In this document: one piece after another, positions 37,272-45,831 of the stretch
Layout of the letters: the number at the start of each line of letters is the position of its first letter
Position numbering within the stretch: position 1 is the stretch's first letter
Source of the DNA: CATQHS01 sp963422655
GTDB taxonomy: Bacteria > Actinomycetota > Acidimicrobiia > Acidimicrobiales > Aldehydirespiratoraceae
Direction of reading: 5' to 3'
Assembly (NCBI GenBank): GCA_963422655.1
Contig: OY730440.1
Span: forward strand, 868,001-932,000
DNA length: 64,000 nucleotides
Position numbers and translations under genes: made by a program
Notes under the pieces: generated by a model
The model's database searches: none
What the model was told of the DNA's origin: nothing
The model's input: only the letters and a program-made list of their open reading frames with translations

Positions 37272-38263
37272 ATGGTTTTAATGACATCTCAAATCATTGA
37301 TGAAGCGAAGTCATGGCTCGAAGCCGACTTCGGCACAGGCCGCGCTTGGACATCGGGGCATGGCTTCACGGCAACGGTCTGGGAGACCTCTGCCTACCAT
37401 CTGCTCTGGTCGGATCATGCTGTGGAATCCGACTTGCGAAGGATCTGGGAAGACCGGAAGGGTCGCCAGGCCTATGCCGTGGTATTGCTGGCCCCCTCGA
37501 AGGACCCGGGTCATGTTCGAGTCGTCGGACCTCAGCACGCCCGGCCCGTGCGGGAGCTTCCCGCCGGCCGGGTCTTGGACTTGCTGAGAGCGAGCCGTAG
37601 CTCTCCAGCCCGAGAAGCGGCCGCCTTCCGGCCGCCGAGCTCAGCCGACTCACCGAAGCAGTGGTTCCCGGAATCAGGGTCAAGGACCTGCTCACGCCCC
37701 ACTTCGTGCGCGAGCGGCTGCGCCAGCCGAGCAATAAAGAGCGTCTGGCTGGTGCCATCACCGATCTCAGGGCCGTGGGTGCCGTTACCTGGCGTCCGCT
37801 GTTCGAGAGACTCCGTTACCGGATCGAACAGCTTCCGTTGCGGGGCTACCTGCTGCGGTACGACAACGCGCCGGTGGCCGTCGTGCATCCGCACCGCAGC
37901 CCGTCCCTGTTCAGCCGCCTCACCGGCAACGGGGAACTGCCCGAAGGTCTGGTGTTGTCGGATTGCGAACGTCACGGCGCGGTTTGGGGAGTGCTGGCGG
38001 CCGGAAGCCGTTACCGCCTGTTCCAGCGCCAGCCGCCCGTGGGAGCGGCTACCGGCCAGTACATCGAGGTGGACACAAGCGAACTGGGCAAAGAGGACCG
38101 CTTCTACCTCGGTCTTCTGGTGCCGGAGTCGCTGAAGGAAGGAGGCTGGCTCACCGAGTGGGTCACCGAAGCCAAGGACTTCGGCGAGGAGTTGCGCAGA
38201 GGACTGGAGGAGCGGCTCATCAAGGATGCGCTGCCCGGAATTGTTCACCGTGGCCGCGGCTGA
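37272..38263 (+). pseudogene. Frameshifted N-terminal remnant of an Eco57I-like restriction-methylase
   Basis: Two overlapping frames form one protein. Frame one begins MVLMTSQIIDEAKSWLEADF and stays coherent to about 37625 (VLDLLRASRSSPAREAAAF). Frame two carries on from about 37630 (AAELSRLTEAVVPGIRVKDLL) to the stop at 38261, ending DFGEELRRGLEERLIKDALPG. A single-base indel near 37625-37640 separates them. From memory, the pattern VVLLAPSKDP, GVLAAGSRYRLFQ, YLGLLVPESL, RRGLEERL matches the first third of large Eco57I-type class I methyltransferase/restriction proteins (about 1000 residues). The methyltransferase core is missing, so the gene is broken twice: by the frameshift and by loss of its 3' two thirds. 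A sequencing error could explain the frameshift but not the truncation. Confidence 0.6.
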
Positions 38264-38500
38264 CATACGTGCAACACACAACGAGCTGCTTAATCCCAAA
38301 TTCGGTTCGCGTCCCTGCCCGCCAGCCAGCGCTGAGCCCTGGACATTCTACGATCACCGGATACCCCGGCGGGGGCGAATACGATATAAGCGACCCGGCT
38401 CTCTCGGTAGGCTGGAACAACCTCGTGCTCCGTGAGTTGTGAACCCCGTCAGCGAGGCTGACCTCGGTACCGTCTTCTACCAGGTAGTATTGCGAATCAG

Positions 38501-41500
38501 ATGATTACATTCGACGCCTCCGAGATTATGCATTGGGCGGACAAACCCGATGCCTCCCATAAGTTCCCAGAGCTGGTCAGGCGACTGATTATGGCTACTG
38601 TTCCGATGCCGTCATTACTGGATATGCCCAGTGGCAGTTCAGTGACAGGGCCAGGCTGGGATGGTTTGACTGTCGTCCAGACCGGCAATATTTGGGTGCC
38701 GAAAGGCTCAACAGCTTGGGAGTTCAGTTGCCAGAAGACCCCAAAGTGCAAGGCGACAGAAGACTACGAGAAGCGAACGAAAGATCCAAAGGGTGTGAAT
38801 ATTGCTACTACGGCATTCAGGTTCATCACCCCCCGCCGATGGAACGGTAAGCAGAAATGGTCCCAACACTTCCAGGAAAAAGCTCAGTGGGCTGACGTGC
38901 GAGCACTGGATGCGGACGACTTGGTGGGATGGCTGGAGCAGGCATCCGCGGTCGCGAGCTGGTTCGCCAAACTGATCGGGAAACTTCCCGATGGTGGATT
39001 TGTTCCTCTTGACGAATGGTGGGAGTGCTGGTCATCGAGGACCGATCCTCAAATCTCGCCTGAATTGGTTACGGCGGGCCGCTGTGAAGAGATGGGCAAG
39101 GTAGAGTCGTGGGCCACGGGTGAACCGGCTAGCTGGTACGTGCAGGCAGACACACGGACCGAAGTAGTCGCTTTTCTAGCAGCATGTGCTCATACCAAGA
39201 CTACTCGATGGGGTGAGCCGCTCCTGTCAAAGGCCCTCGTCGTGGAAACAGCCGATGGTTGGAAAAGCCTCCAAGAGCACACCTCACCTCTGGTGCTGAT
39301 ACGTAACTTCGAAGGCGCTGATATAACGCCCACTATCGCGATCAAAAATGGTCATCATGTTCTGACAGCACTGCACGAGCATCAGGATCCACGTGGTAAC
39401 GGATTCAAACTCAATCGACTCAGACGCGATGAGACGTTCGAAGCCCTGACGGTAATGGGGATAGCAGAACCGAAAGCTCGTTCACTCATGAAGAAGACAG
39501 CAAGGAATCTGCAAGTTCTGCATCGCCTGTTGACCAATACGGCCGGTGGAGCGGAACCTTGGTGGGCTTCACCTTCGTCGAATCATTCGATTGTGGCCCT
39601 CATCCTCATCGGACAATGGGAAAGCGACCACGAAGATGACAAGAAAGTCATCGCCAAAATAGTCGGGAAATCATATGAAGAAATCGAACAAGATGTAACC
39701 GATATAGCTTCAACTGCTGACTCCCCTTTGACAAAGACAGGCAATATATGGCACTTCGTTTCTCACGAAGAGGCCTGGTATCTCCTTGCACCGAGATTGA
39801 CGTCCACCGATTTGCAGCGGTTCCAGAGGATAGTCACCGAGATCTTCGGTACGGTCTCACCGAAGTTCGAGATACCTATAGAAGAGCGAACCATGACAGA
39901 CATCATGGGAAAAATTCTTCCGCAGAGCAACATACTGCGCGAGGGGATGGCCCGGAGCCTGGCACTGATGGGAGTGTATCACCGCGTGAAGAACGCTGAC
40001 GGTGCGCAGTCCTTACCGAAGCAAGTAGTGTCGAGCGCGTTAGAGGCTGGTCAAGGATGGCAGATCTGGGCAACGCTAGATCTCAACCTGCCGGTGCTAG
40101 CCGAAGCAGCCCCTAAAACTTTCTTGCAAGCAGTTGAGCGAGATATCAAGACCGTTCCGAGCCCATTCGAAGAGCTTTTTGCTCAGGAAAGTGGAGTATC
40201 GAACGGAGGAGCCTTACATACGGGTTTGCTTTGGGCATTAGAGAGACTGGCGTGGTCTGAGAACTACTACACGAGGGTCGCAAAGATACTCGCTCACCTA
40301 GCCGAGATTGACCCTGGCGGAGGGATACAAAATAGACCTTCAGAGAGCTTACGAAGCCTATTCCTCCCATTTATAAGGTTCTCAGAAGCGCCGGATGAAC
40401 AGCGCATAAAAACACTCAGGATGTTGCTGGACAGAGTGCCACAAGCTGGTTGGCAGATCCTCGTGAATACAAGCTCTTCTACCGGTGGTTGCATCAATCG
40501 CGAGCCACCATCTTGGCGGCCGTGGGCTCAAGATGGTACTCCGAAGCCCACCGAGAAAGAGTATCTCACCTTCATCAGAGAGATGAAACACCTCCTAGTA
40601 GATAATGTCCAGGACGATGCCGATAGGTGGGCAGACCTAATAGGAACCCTTCCTAGATATTGCTCGGAGACCCGGCAACAGATAATCAAGTTACTGGCCC
40701 AGAGGATCGAAGCAGTGAGGCGGCACCCCACCTCAAACAATCTCTGGTCCCAGATCAGACGGATACTTTATTACCAACGTAGTTCTACAAACTCGGACGG
40801 AGTTATGGACCCGACCGACCTTGAGACCGTCTACCGAGAGCTGATGCCATCCGACCCCGTAGCAGCCTATTCCTGGCTGTTCGATAGCTGGCCGAACCTA
40901 CCGGAGGGGACATCATTCAATAACGATGAAATGACCAGTAGAATATGTGAAAAACGAAAGGCTGCCGTTCAGGCTACCTTCGAAAGTGGCGGAACTGCAG
41001 CAATTCTAGACCTAGCAGAAGCTGCCGAGTTACCTTTCCTAGTAGGAAGGTCGGCCGCAGTTGGATTGGACAAAGATCTAATATTTGGCCTGGCACCGAG
41101 ATTCTCGGGGGAAAAGGTATCAAAGCTGAGGAATTTTGTGACTGGTGCATTCACAGAGCTTTTCTCCCAGTTCGGTTGGAAGGTGCTTGAGGAAGCACTC
41201 ACCCAAACCAAGTCCGTTGGTTCAAAGTCGCAAGCGCTAGCGGATATCTATCTGGCGGCTCCCGCGCTTCCAGATACTTGGCAACGTCTCGAAACCGAGA
41301 GTCAAGAAGTACAACAGGCTTACTGGAAAGAGTTCCAACCAGACCTCATTGATCTGAGTAATCAAAAGGATATAGCTTTTGTTACGCTACAGCTCTTAGC
41401 ACATAATCGGTCATTTGATACTATCAAGCGGCTGGCATTCACTGAGGTTTCAGTACCTCATGAAATCATCATCGCAGTACTTGAACAGATTCCAACCGAT

Positions 41501-42286
41501 ATCTCTACAATGACCTCTACTGATTCGAAATCTCATATACATAGCACTGAGATCAACCAGTTCCCGTACTTATCAAGACTATTCGCAAAACTTGATGAGT
41601 CCGAAGACGTTCCCGATGAGGTGATCGCCAAACTCGAGATCCTATACATCAAGATTCTGAGCCCTGCCCGATCCAACCTGGCTCTTTACCGCGAAATTAC
41701 CAAAGAGCCTTCGCTTTTTGCAGATCTGATTTCTCTGGTCGCCAAAAGCTCCGGCGGACAAGCCGAAGAGGGCACCGATGAGCGAACTCGGCAGAACCGT
41801 TGTCAGATAGCTGACAGTATTCTTTCGGGCTTGCGTAGACTCCCGGGCTTGATGGAAAGTGGCACGGTTGATGCTGAAGCGCTGTCATACTGGGTCAACG
41901 AAGCACAGCGACTCTGCAAGGAGCGCGGTCGCTCGATCATCGGAGACCAACGAATAGGTCAGATATTGGCCAACGCACCAACGGGCACAGACGGGATTTG
42001 GCCGTGTGAACCCGTACGAAACCTGCTCGATCATATTGACAATTCTCATATAGGAACCGGTTTTACTGTGGGCAAGTTCAACCTACATGGGTTTTCATCG
42101 AGAAACACATTCGAAGGTGGTGATCAGGAGCGGGAACTTGAGGATAGCTATCGTCTAGATGCGGCGAGAATCACAGCGAAATGGCCGTTCACCGCAAGCT
42201 GTCTAGATAATCTAGCAGACCTATATAGCGATAAAGCGAAACGTCACGATACTAATGCTGCCCGGTTCGACCGCTTCGAGGCCTGA
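38501..42286 (+). CDS. Large putative defence protein with PD-(D/E)XK-like N-terminus
   Basis: 1261 residues, no signal peptide, no membrane segment, no Walker A motif found by eye. Residues 50-125 have a nuclease-like pattern: GWDGL (Asp54), GNIWVPKGSTAWEFS (Glu74), lysines 79, 82 and 84, then DYEKRT and FRFITPRRW, followed by VRALDADDLVGWLEQ. Position and spacing of D54, E74 and a nearby Lys fit a PD-(D/E)XK or Mrr-like active site, but this is by eye. The remaining 1,100 residues are rich in helices (LREGMARSLALMGVYHR, HEEAWYLLAPRLT) and look like repeated solenoid hairpins. I recall similar uncharacterised large proteins in bacterial genomes but know no named system. Low G+C, plus linkage to an OLD nuclease and a broken restriction gene, suggest anti-phage defence. 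Start ATG 38501 has a poor ribosome site. Confidence 0.7.
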   Translation: MITFDASEIMHWADKPDASHKFPELVRRLIMATVPMPSLLDMPSGSSVTGPGWDGLTVVQTGNIWVPKGSTAWEFSCQKTPKCKATEDYEKRTKDPKGVNIATTAFRFITPRRWNGKQKWSQHFQEKAQWADVRALDADDLVGWLEQASAVASWFAKLIGKLPDGGFVPLDEWWECWSSRTDPQISPELVTAGRCEEMGKVESWATGEPASWYVQADTRTEVVAFLAACAHTKTTRWGEPLLSKALVVETADGWKSLQEHTSPLVLIRNFEGADITPTIAIKNGHHVLTALHEHQDPRGNGFKLNRLRRDETFEALTVMGIAEPKARSLMKKTARNLQVLHRLLTNTAGGAEPWWASPSSNHSIVALILIGQWESDHEDDKKVIAKIVGKSYEEIEQDVTDIASTADSPLTKTGNIWHFVSHEEAWYLLAPRLTSTDLQRFQRIVTEIFGTVSPKFEIPIEERTMTDIMGKILPQSNILREGMARSLALMGVYHRVKNADGAQSLPKQVVSSALEAGQGWQIWATLDLNLPVLAEAAPKTFLQAVERDIKTVPSPFEELFAQESGVSNGGALHTGLLWALERLAWSENYYTRVAKILAHLAEIDPGGGIQNRPSESLRSLFLPFIRFSEAPDEQRIKTLRMLLDRVPQAGWQILVNTSSSTGGCINREPPSWRPWAQDGTPKPTEKEYLTFIREMKHLLVDNVQDDADRWADLIGTLPRYCSETRQQIIKLLAQRIEAVRRHPTSNNLWSQIRRILYYQRSSTNSDGVMDPTDLETVYRELMPSDPVAAYSWLFDSWPNLPEGTSFNNDEMTSRICEKRKAAVQATFESGGTAAILDLAEAAELPFLVGRSAAVGLDKDLIFGLAPRFSGEKVSKLRNFVTGAFTELFSQFGWKVLEEALTQTKSVGSKSQALADIYLAAPALPDTWQRLETESQEVQQAYWKEFQPDLIDLSNQKDIAFVTLQLLAHNRSFDTIKRLAFTEVSVPHEIIIAVLEQIPTDISTMTSTDSKSHIHSTEINQFPYLSRLFAKLDESEDVPDEVIAKLEILYIKILSPARSNLALYREITKEPSLFADLISLVAKSSGGQAEEGTDERTRQNRCQIADSILSGLRRLPGLMESGTVDAEALSYWVNEAQRLCKERGRSIIGDQRIGQILANAPTGTDGIWPCEPVRNLLDHIDNSHIGTGFTVGKFNLHGFSSRNTFEGGDQERELEDSYRLDAARITAKWPFTASCLDNLADLYSDKAKRHDTNAARFDRFEA

Positions 42287-42442
42287 CCACTACACCCAGG
42301 CCATTGGATGGTGTCGGCTGGATGCGCCCCGAGAAATGTCATTTCGAAGGTTACCGCTTGTCATAGGGCCTTCATCTAGCCTAGATCACCGCGGCGCTGT
42401 CTGCTACCGAGTAGTGCTACCAATAGGAGCTCAGAGGCAACC

Positions 42443-44128
42443 GTGATTCGCTACGTAACGATAAGGAACTTCAAGCGGTTCCACGACTACCGGTTCGAGT
42501 TGGCTGATTCCGTCGTCCTCGCCGGACCGAACAACGCAGGTAAGTCCACATTTCTGCAAGCAATAGCTACCTGGAGGTTCGGGCTCGACCGTTGGATAGC
42601 TCAACGCAGAGGAGACACCAAGAGCAAAGCTTTCAAACGGTCCGGTGTTGCCATTACGCGCGCCCAGTTCACGCCGGTGCCCCTACGTGAGATGAATCTC
42701 TTGTGGGAAGACCGCCGTGTCTTCAGCGGACCAAGAGCACCGAAGTTGATCGAGATCACCATCGAAGGAACAACAGATAGAACTGATTGGAGCTGTGGAC
42801 TCGAGTTTCAGTACGCCAATCCGGAACTGCTCTACGTCCGGCCGCTGAATGGCAAAAAGCTCGACCGCGAAGACATCTCGAGCTTTCCGCCTCCAGCGGC
42901 TGAGAAGCTCGAGATCGTGTATGTACCCCCACTCGTTAGTATCGAACATAACGAACCACGACACGATTTGGGCATGCAGGACCTGCTCGTAGGCCAAGGG
43001 CGACCGGGTGAGATCCTGCGAAATCTTCTCTGGGAGATAGCTGAGAAAAGCTCGCACGGATGGGAGGATCTAGAGAAACATATTCACGACCTATTCAGGA
43101 TCGAGTTGCTCAAGCCCTCCTATTCTCCGGGTCAGCCCTACATCGTGTGCGAATATCGAGAACCGAGCTGTACACGACCCTTGGATCTCTCCAACGCCGG
43201 GAGCGGAACACTGCAAGTGCTTCTTCTGCTCGCGTTCTTGTATGCCCGTCCTGCCACGGTGATCCTTCTCGACGAGCCCGATGCGCATCAGCACGTCATC
43301 CTTCAGAAACAGGTGTACGGCCTGATTCGCAAGGTCGCTCACCAGCGCGGCGGCCAAATAATCGTCGCCACCCACTCCGAGGTCGTCCTGGATGCAACCG
43401 AGCCGGCTCGCGTGATCGGATTCTTCGGCGCAGAACCCCAAGCCCTCACCACCCCGACCCAGCGCGATCAAGTTCGAGAAGCGCTCAAGCGTGTCACCAC
43501 CACAGATCTTCTGCTGGGCCGGGAAGTCGGATCGGTCCTGTATGTCGAGGGTGAGACGGACCAGACGATCCTGGCTGAGTGGGCGCGGATCCTCGATCAT
43601 CCAGCCCGACGCTTCCTCGATCGGGCCGTCGTCCACTGGCTCCGCGGGAGAAGCCTCAAAGAAGCAAGAGCGCACTTCTTTGCCATGCAGGCAGCCTTTT
43701 CGGATATACGCGGCCTCTGTCTTGTTGATGGGGACAATCGCGACGAGTCGGATGAAGAGACGACTGGAGCCGGTCTGGTGGTCCTGCGCTGGCGGCGCTA
43801 CGAGATCGAGAACTATCTCCTGCAACCGGAGATCATCAAGCGATTCGTAGATTTTGAACTGATGGAGCCATCCGTCGATGAGAAGTTCTGGATGCAGGTG
43901 CCACACGGTACGGATCTCTTCGGAGACCATGTCTCGCTCGTGCGGGTCAAGGCAAGCACCGAGTTCCTGGGTCCTCTCTTGGAGTCTTTCGGCAAGTACA
44001 CACCCAAAAAGGATTTGTACCAGCTAGCTACCCTGATGAAAAAGGACGAAATCCACCCGGAGATCAGGGAGAAACTCGATCGCATCGCCGAGTCACTGAA
44101 CCCACCACGTGATGTGTCGTCCAAATAG
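42443..44128 (+). CDS. OLD-family ATPase with TOPRIM nuclease domain
   Basis: 561 residues, GTG start at 42443 (MIRYVTIRNFKRFHDY, typical of SMC/RecF-like ATPases). Walker A GPNNAGKST at 28-36, ABC-type signature LSNAGSGT at 249-256, Walker B VILLDEPDAHQH at 273-284, and the switch histidine in IIVATHSE. The C-terminal TOPRIM domain starts near 364: VLYVEGETD (Glu369, Asp373), then CLVDGDNRD (Asp429, Asp431), the metal-binding acids of OLD nucleases. Family members such as GajA of Gabija cut or nick DNA under nucleotide control. No UvrD-like GajB partner is present, so this is not a standard Gabija operon. It lies 156 bases downstream of the 1261-residue gene on the same strand and probably functions with it. 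Confidence 0.88.
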   Translation: MIRYVTIRNFKRFHDYRFELADSVVLAGPNNAGKSTFLQAIATWRFGLDRWIAQRRGDTKSKAFKRSGVAITRAQFTPVPLREMNLLWEDRRVFSGPRAPKLIEITIEGTTDRTDWSCGLEFQYANPELLYVRPLNGKKLDREDISSFPPPAAEKLEIVYVPPLVSIEHNEPRHDLGMQDLLVGQGRPGEILRNLLWEIAEKSSHGWEDLEKHIHDLFRIELLKPSYSPGQPYIVCEYREPSCTRPLDLSNAGSGTLQVLLLLAFLYARPATVILLDEPDAHQHVILQKQVYGLIRKVAHQRGGQIIVATHSEVVLDATEPARVIGFFGAEPQALTTPTQRDQVREALKRVTTTDLLLGREVGSVLYVEGETDQTILAEWARILDHPARRFLDRAVVHWLRGRSLKEARAHFFAMQAAFSDIRGLCLVDGDNRDESDEETTGAGLVVLRWRRYEIENYLLQPEIIKRFVDFELMEPSVDEKFWMQVPHGTDLFGDHVSLVRVKASTEFLGPLLESFGKYTPKKDLYQLATLMKKDEIHPEIREKLDRIAESLNPPRDVSSK

Positions 44129-44359
44129 TGGCATGGGTCGGTGTTGTGTGGTGTCGGTTCTCCAACCGAACCTCTTGTATTCTTGAGTTGTCCGAAAATA
44201 TTACGAACATACGTTGCATTGTCACAGGGTGACGATACCATGTCGTTGCTGGTCATGGCACCTCTCACCGATCCGGTGCTGGGGTCTCGATACTTCCCCG
44301 ACCGGTGACTCGCCGACTGCCGTCGGCCTCAGTTCGACTTGTCGCCGTGTGGGGTAGCC

Positions 44360-45622
44360 GTGTTCGAAGTATTCGAGATCTTCACAACCACGCTCGATGC
44401 ATCTGAACTGTGCCGGATGAACCGGGCCCGGCTGCATGACGCGGCGAAATGGGTCGAAAGAACTCGGTCGGCTCTGGATGCCTACGAAGCCCAGATGATG
44501 ACCGCGATCGACACCTTGAGCGACGGCGGTACCGACAGTACCGTACTGGTACGAAATGCCAGCGGATGCTCACAGCGCGAAGCCAGACGCCGAGCCCGCC
44601 GGGCCGAGGCGCTGGCCAAGATGCCGTCTGTGGCCGAGGCGCTGTCCGGGGGCGGCATCACCGCCGAGCACGCCGACGTGTTGGTACGCGCCGCCGAAGC
44701 CACCTCGCCCGCCAGGGTTGACGCCGACCAGACCCTGCTGGCGGAGGCAGAGTCCTTGCCGGCCGATCTGGCCGGACGGGCCGTTGGTGACTGGGTTCGT
44801 CGCCATCAGCAGGTCGCCGACGACGAAGCCAAGTTCCGGCAACAACGAGCCACTCGCAACCATCGCTTCTGGGTGAGCGACGACGGCATGGTCAACTCCC
44901 ATGCCAGCCTGGACCCGGTCACCGGAGCCCGGGTGCGAGCCATCGTCGACGACATCGCCAACCAGCTCTACGAAACCGACGGCGGCCGAGAGAGTGGCGC
45001 CGATCAGAAGCGGACCTGGAGACAACGCTACGCCGACGCCCTGGCCATCGCGGTGGGAGCAGAGCCCGGACCCAACCGAGATCGCTCCGTCGCTACCAGC
45101 AAGGGACGGGACCGATCCGCATTGAGCCTTCGCAACCAGATCCTCGTCGTCGCCCATACCGACGTGATCACCGGGGTCGACTCCAAGCAACGTTGCGAGA
45201 TCGTCGGCACCGGTCCCATACCGAGATCCGAACTCGACCGCCTCGCCTGTGGAGCCGACCTGTTCGGGATGCTCTTCGACGGCGATGGCTTGCCGCTGTG
45301 GCACGGCCGGCGACTACGCACCGTCTCCCCCCAACAGTGGCGAGTGCTGCAGGCCCGCGACCGGGGCTGCGTGCTGTGCGGCGCCAACCCCGCCTACTGC
45401 CACGCTCACCACATCATGGCTTGGTCGTCACCAACCCGGGGACCGACCGACATCGAGAACCTGGCGCTGGTCTGCAATCGGCATCATCACCAGATCCACC
45501 AGCAGAACCTCACCCTCACCCGAGACCCCGACAACCGTTGGACGGCGCGACACTCGACCAGTCGAGATCCCACCGGCCTCGGACCCGTCACCTCACGTCG
45601 TCAGAGCCCGCTCAGAATCTGA
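44360..45622 (+). CDS. DUF222 and HNH endonuclease domain protein
   Basis: 420 residues from GTG 44360 (MFEVFEIFTTTLDASEL); a TTG at 44339 would add seven residues. The DUF222 domain spans about 20-300 with GCSQREARRRARRAEALAKMP and ITAEHADVLVRA. The HNH nuclease is at the C-terminus: CVLCGANPAYCHAHHIMAW followed by NLALVCNRHHHQIH, giving both zinc cysteines and the catalytic histidines. The family (also called 13E12 repeat proteins in mycobacteria) is present in many copies in actinobacteria and is thought to be mobile or selfish; the natural DNA target is unknown. High G+C like the host. It borders the low-G+C island and may mark an insertion hot spot. Confidence 0.9.
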   Translation: MFEVFEIFTTTLDASELCRMNRARLHDAAKWVERTRSALDAYEAQMMTAIDTLSDGGTDSTVLVRNASGCSQREARRRARRAEALAKMPSVAEALSGGGITAEHADVLVRAAEATSPARVDADQTLLAEAESLPADLAGRAVGDWVRRHQQVADDEAKFRQQRATRNHRFWVSDDGMVNSHASLDPVTGARVRAIVDDIANQLYETDGGRESGADQKRTWRQRYADALAIAVGAEPGPNRDRSVATSKGRDRSALSLRNQILVVAHTDVITGVDSKQRCEIVGTGPIPRSELDRLACGADLFGMLFDGDGLPLWHGRRLRTVSPQQWRVLQARDRGCVLCGANPAYCHAHHIMAWSSPTRGPTDIENLALVCNRHHHQIHQQNLTLTRDPDNRWTARHSTSRDPTGLGPVTSRRQSPLRI

Positions 45623-45752
45623 GGCACACTCATGACCTACCCTACCGATCATGCGAGTAGCCTGAGACCGACCCCTTCACGTAGAACAGGCTCATGTTTC
45701 TGCCGAGACGCACCGGCGGTGAGATGCACCCCCACCCGCACCAGAAGAGCCG

Positions 45753-45788
45753 AGAGGGCATTATCCCAGAAGAGGGCATTATCCCAGA
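45753..45788 (+). repeat. Two exact 18-bp units plus decayed copies before the hydroxylase gene
   Basis: The unit AGAGGGCATTATCCCAGA occurs twice in direct succession. Degenerate relatives (GAGGGCACTACCCGA and similar) continue to 45830, right before the ATG at 45832. The rest of the 209-base gap 45623-45831 shows no gene. Confidence 0.8.
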
Positions 45789-45831
45789 AGGCAGGCGCTA
45801 CCCGAGAGGGCACTACCCGAAAAGGCACTAG

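Larger units (their letters stand above)
37227..44359 (+). other. Foreign-looking defence-type island
   Basis: G+C falls from well over 60% in the flanks to about 45-50% in sampled lines of the gene at 38501 and mid-fifties in the gene at 42443. Contents in order are a restriction-methylase remnant, a large nuclease-like protein, and an OLD-type nuclease, all on the plus strand, then a DUF222-HNH gene of host-like composition. The gaps 38264-38500 and 42287-42442 hold no gene I can support. No integrase, tRNA boundary or terminal repeat is visible, and none of the gene-border minisatellites common elsewhere in the window occur here. Confidence 0.55.

Noticed and set aside
42255..42446. Plus-strand frame of 63 codons between the two island genes
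   Set aside because: Overlaps the end of the upstream gene and the next start, with no ribosome site or recognisable content.
42443..44128. Gabija system (GajA)
   Set aside because: The OLD/TOPRIM protein resembles GajA, but no UvrD-like GajB gene lies nearby; the partner is a different large protein.
44154..44169. Intrinsic terminator after the OLD gene (TCGGTT / AACCGA hairpin)
   Set aside because: Only six pairs with a four-base loop and no U-run follows, so support is too weak.
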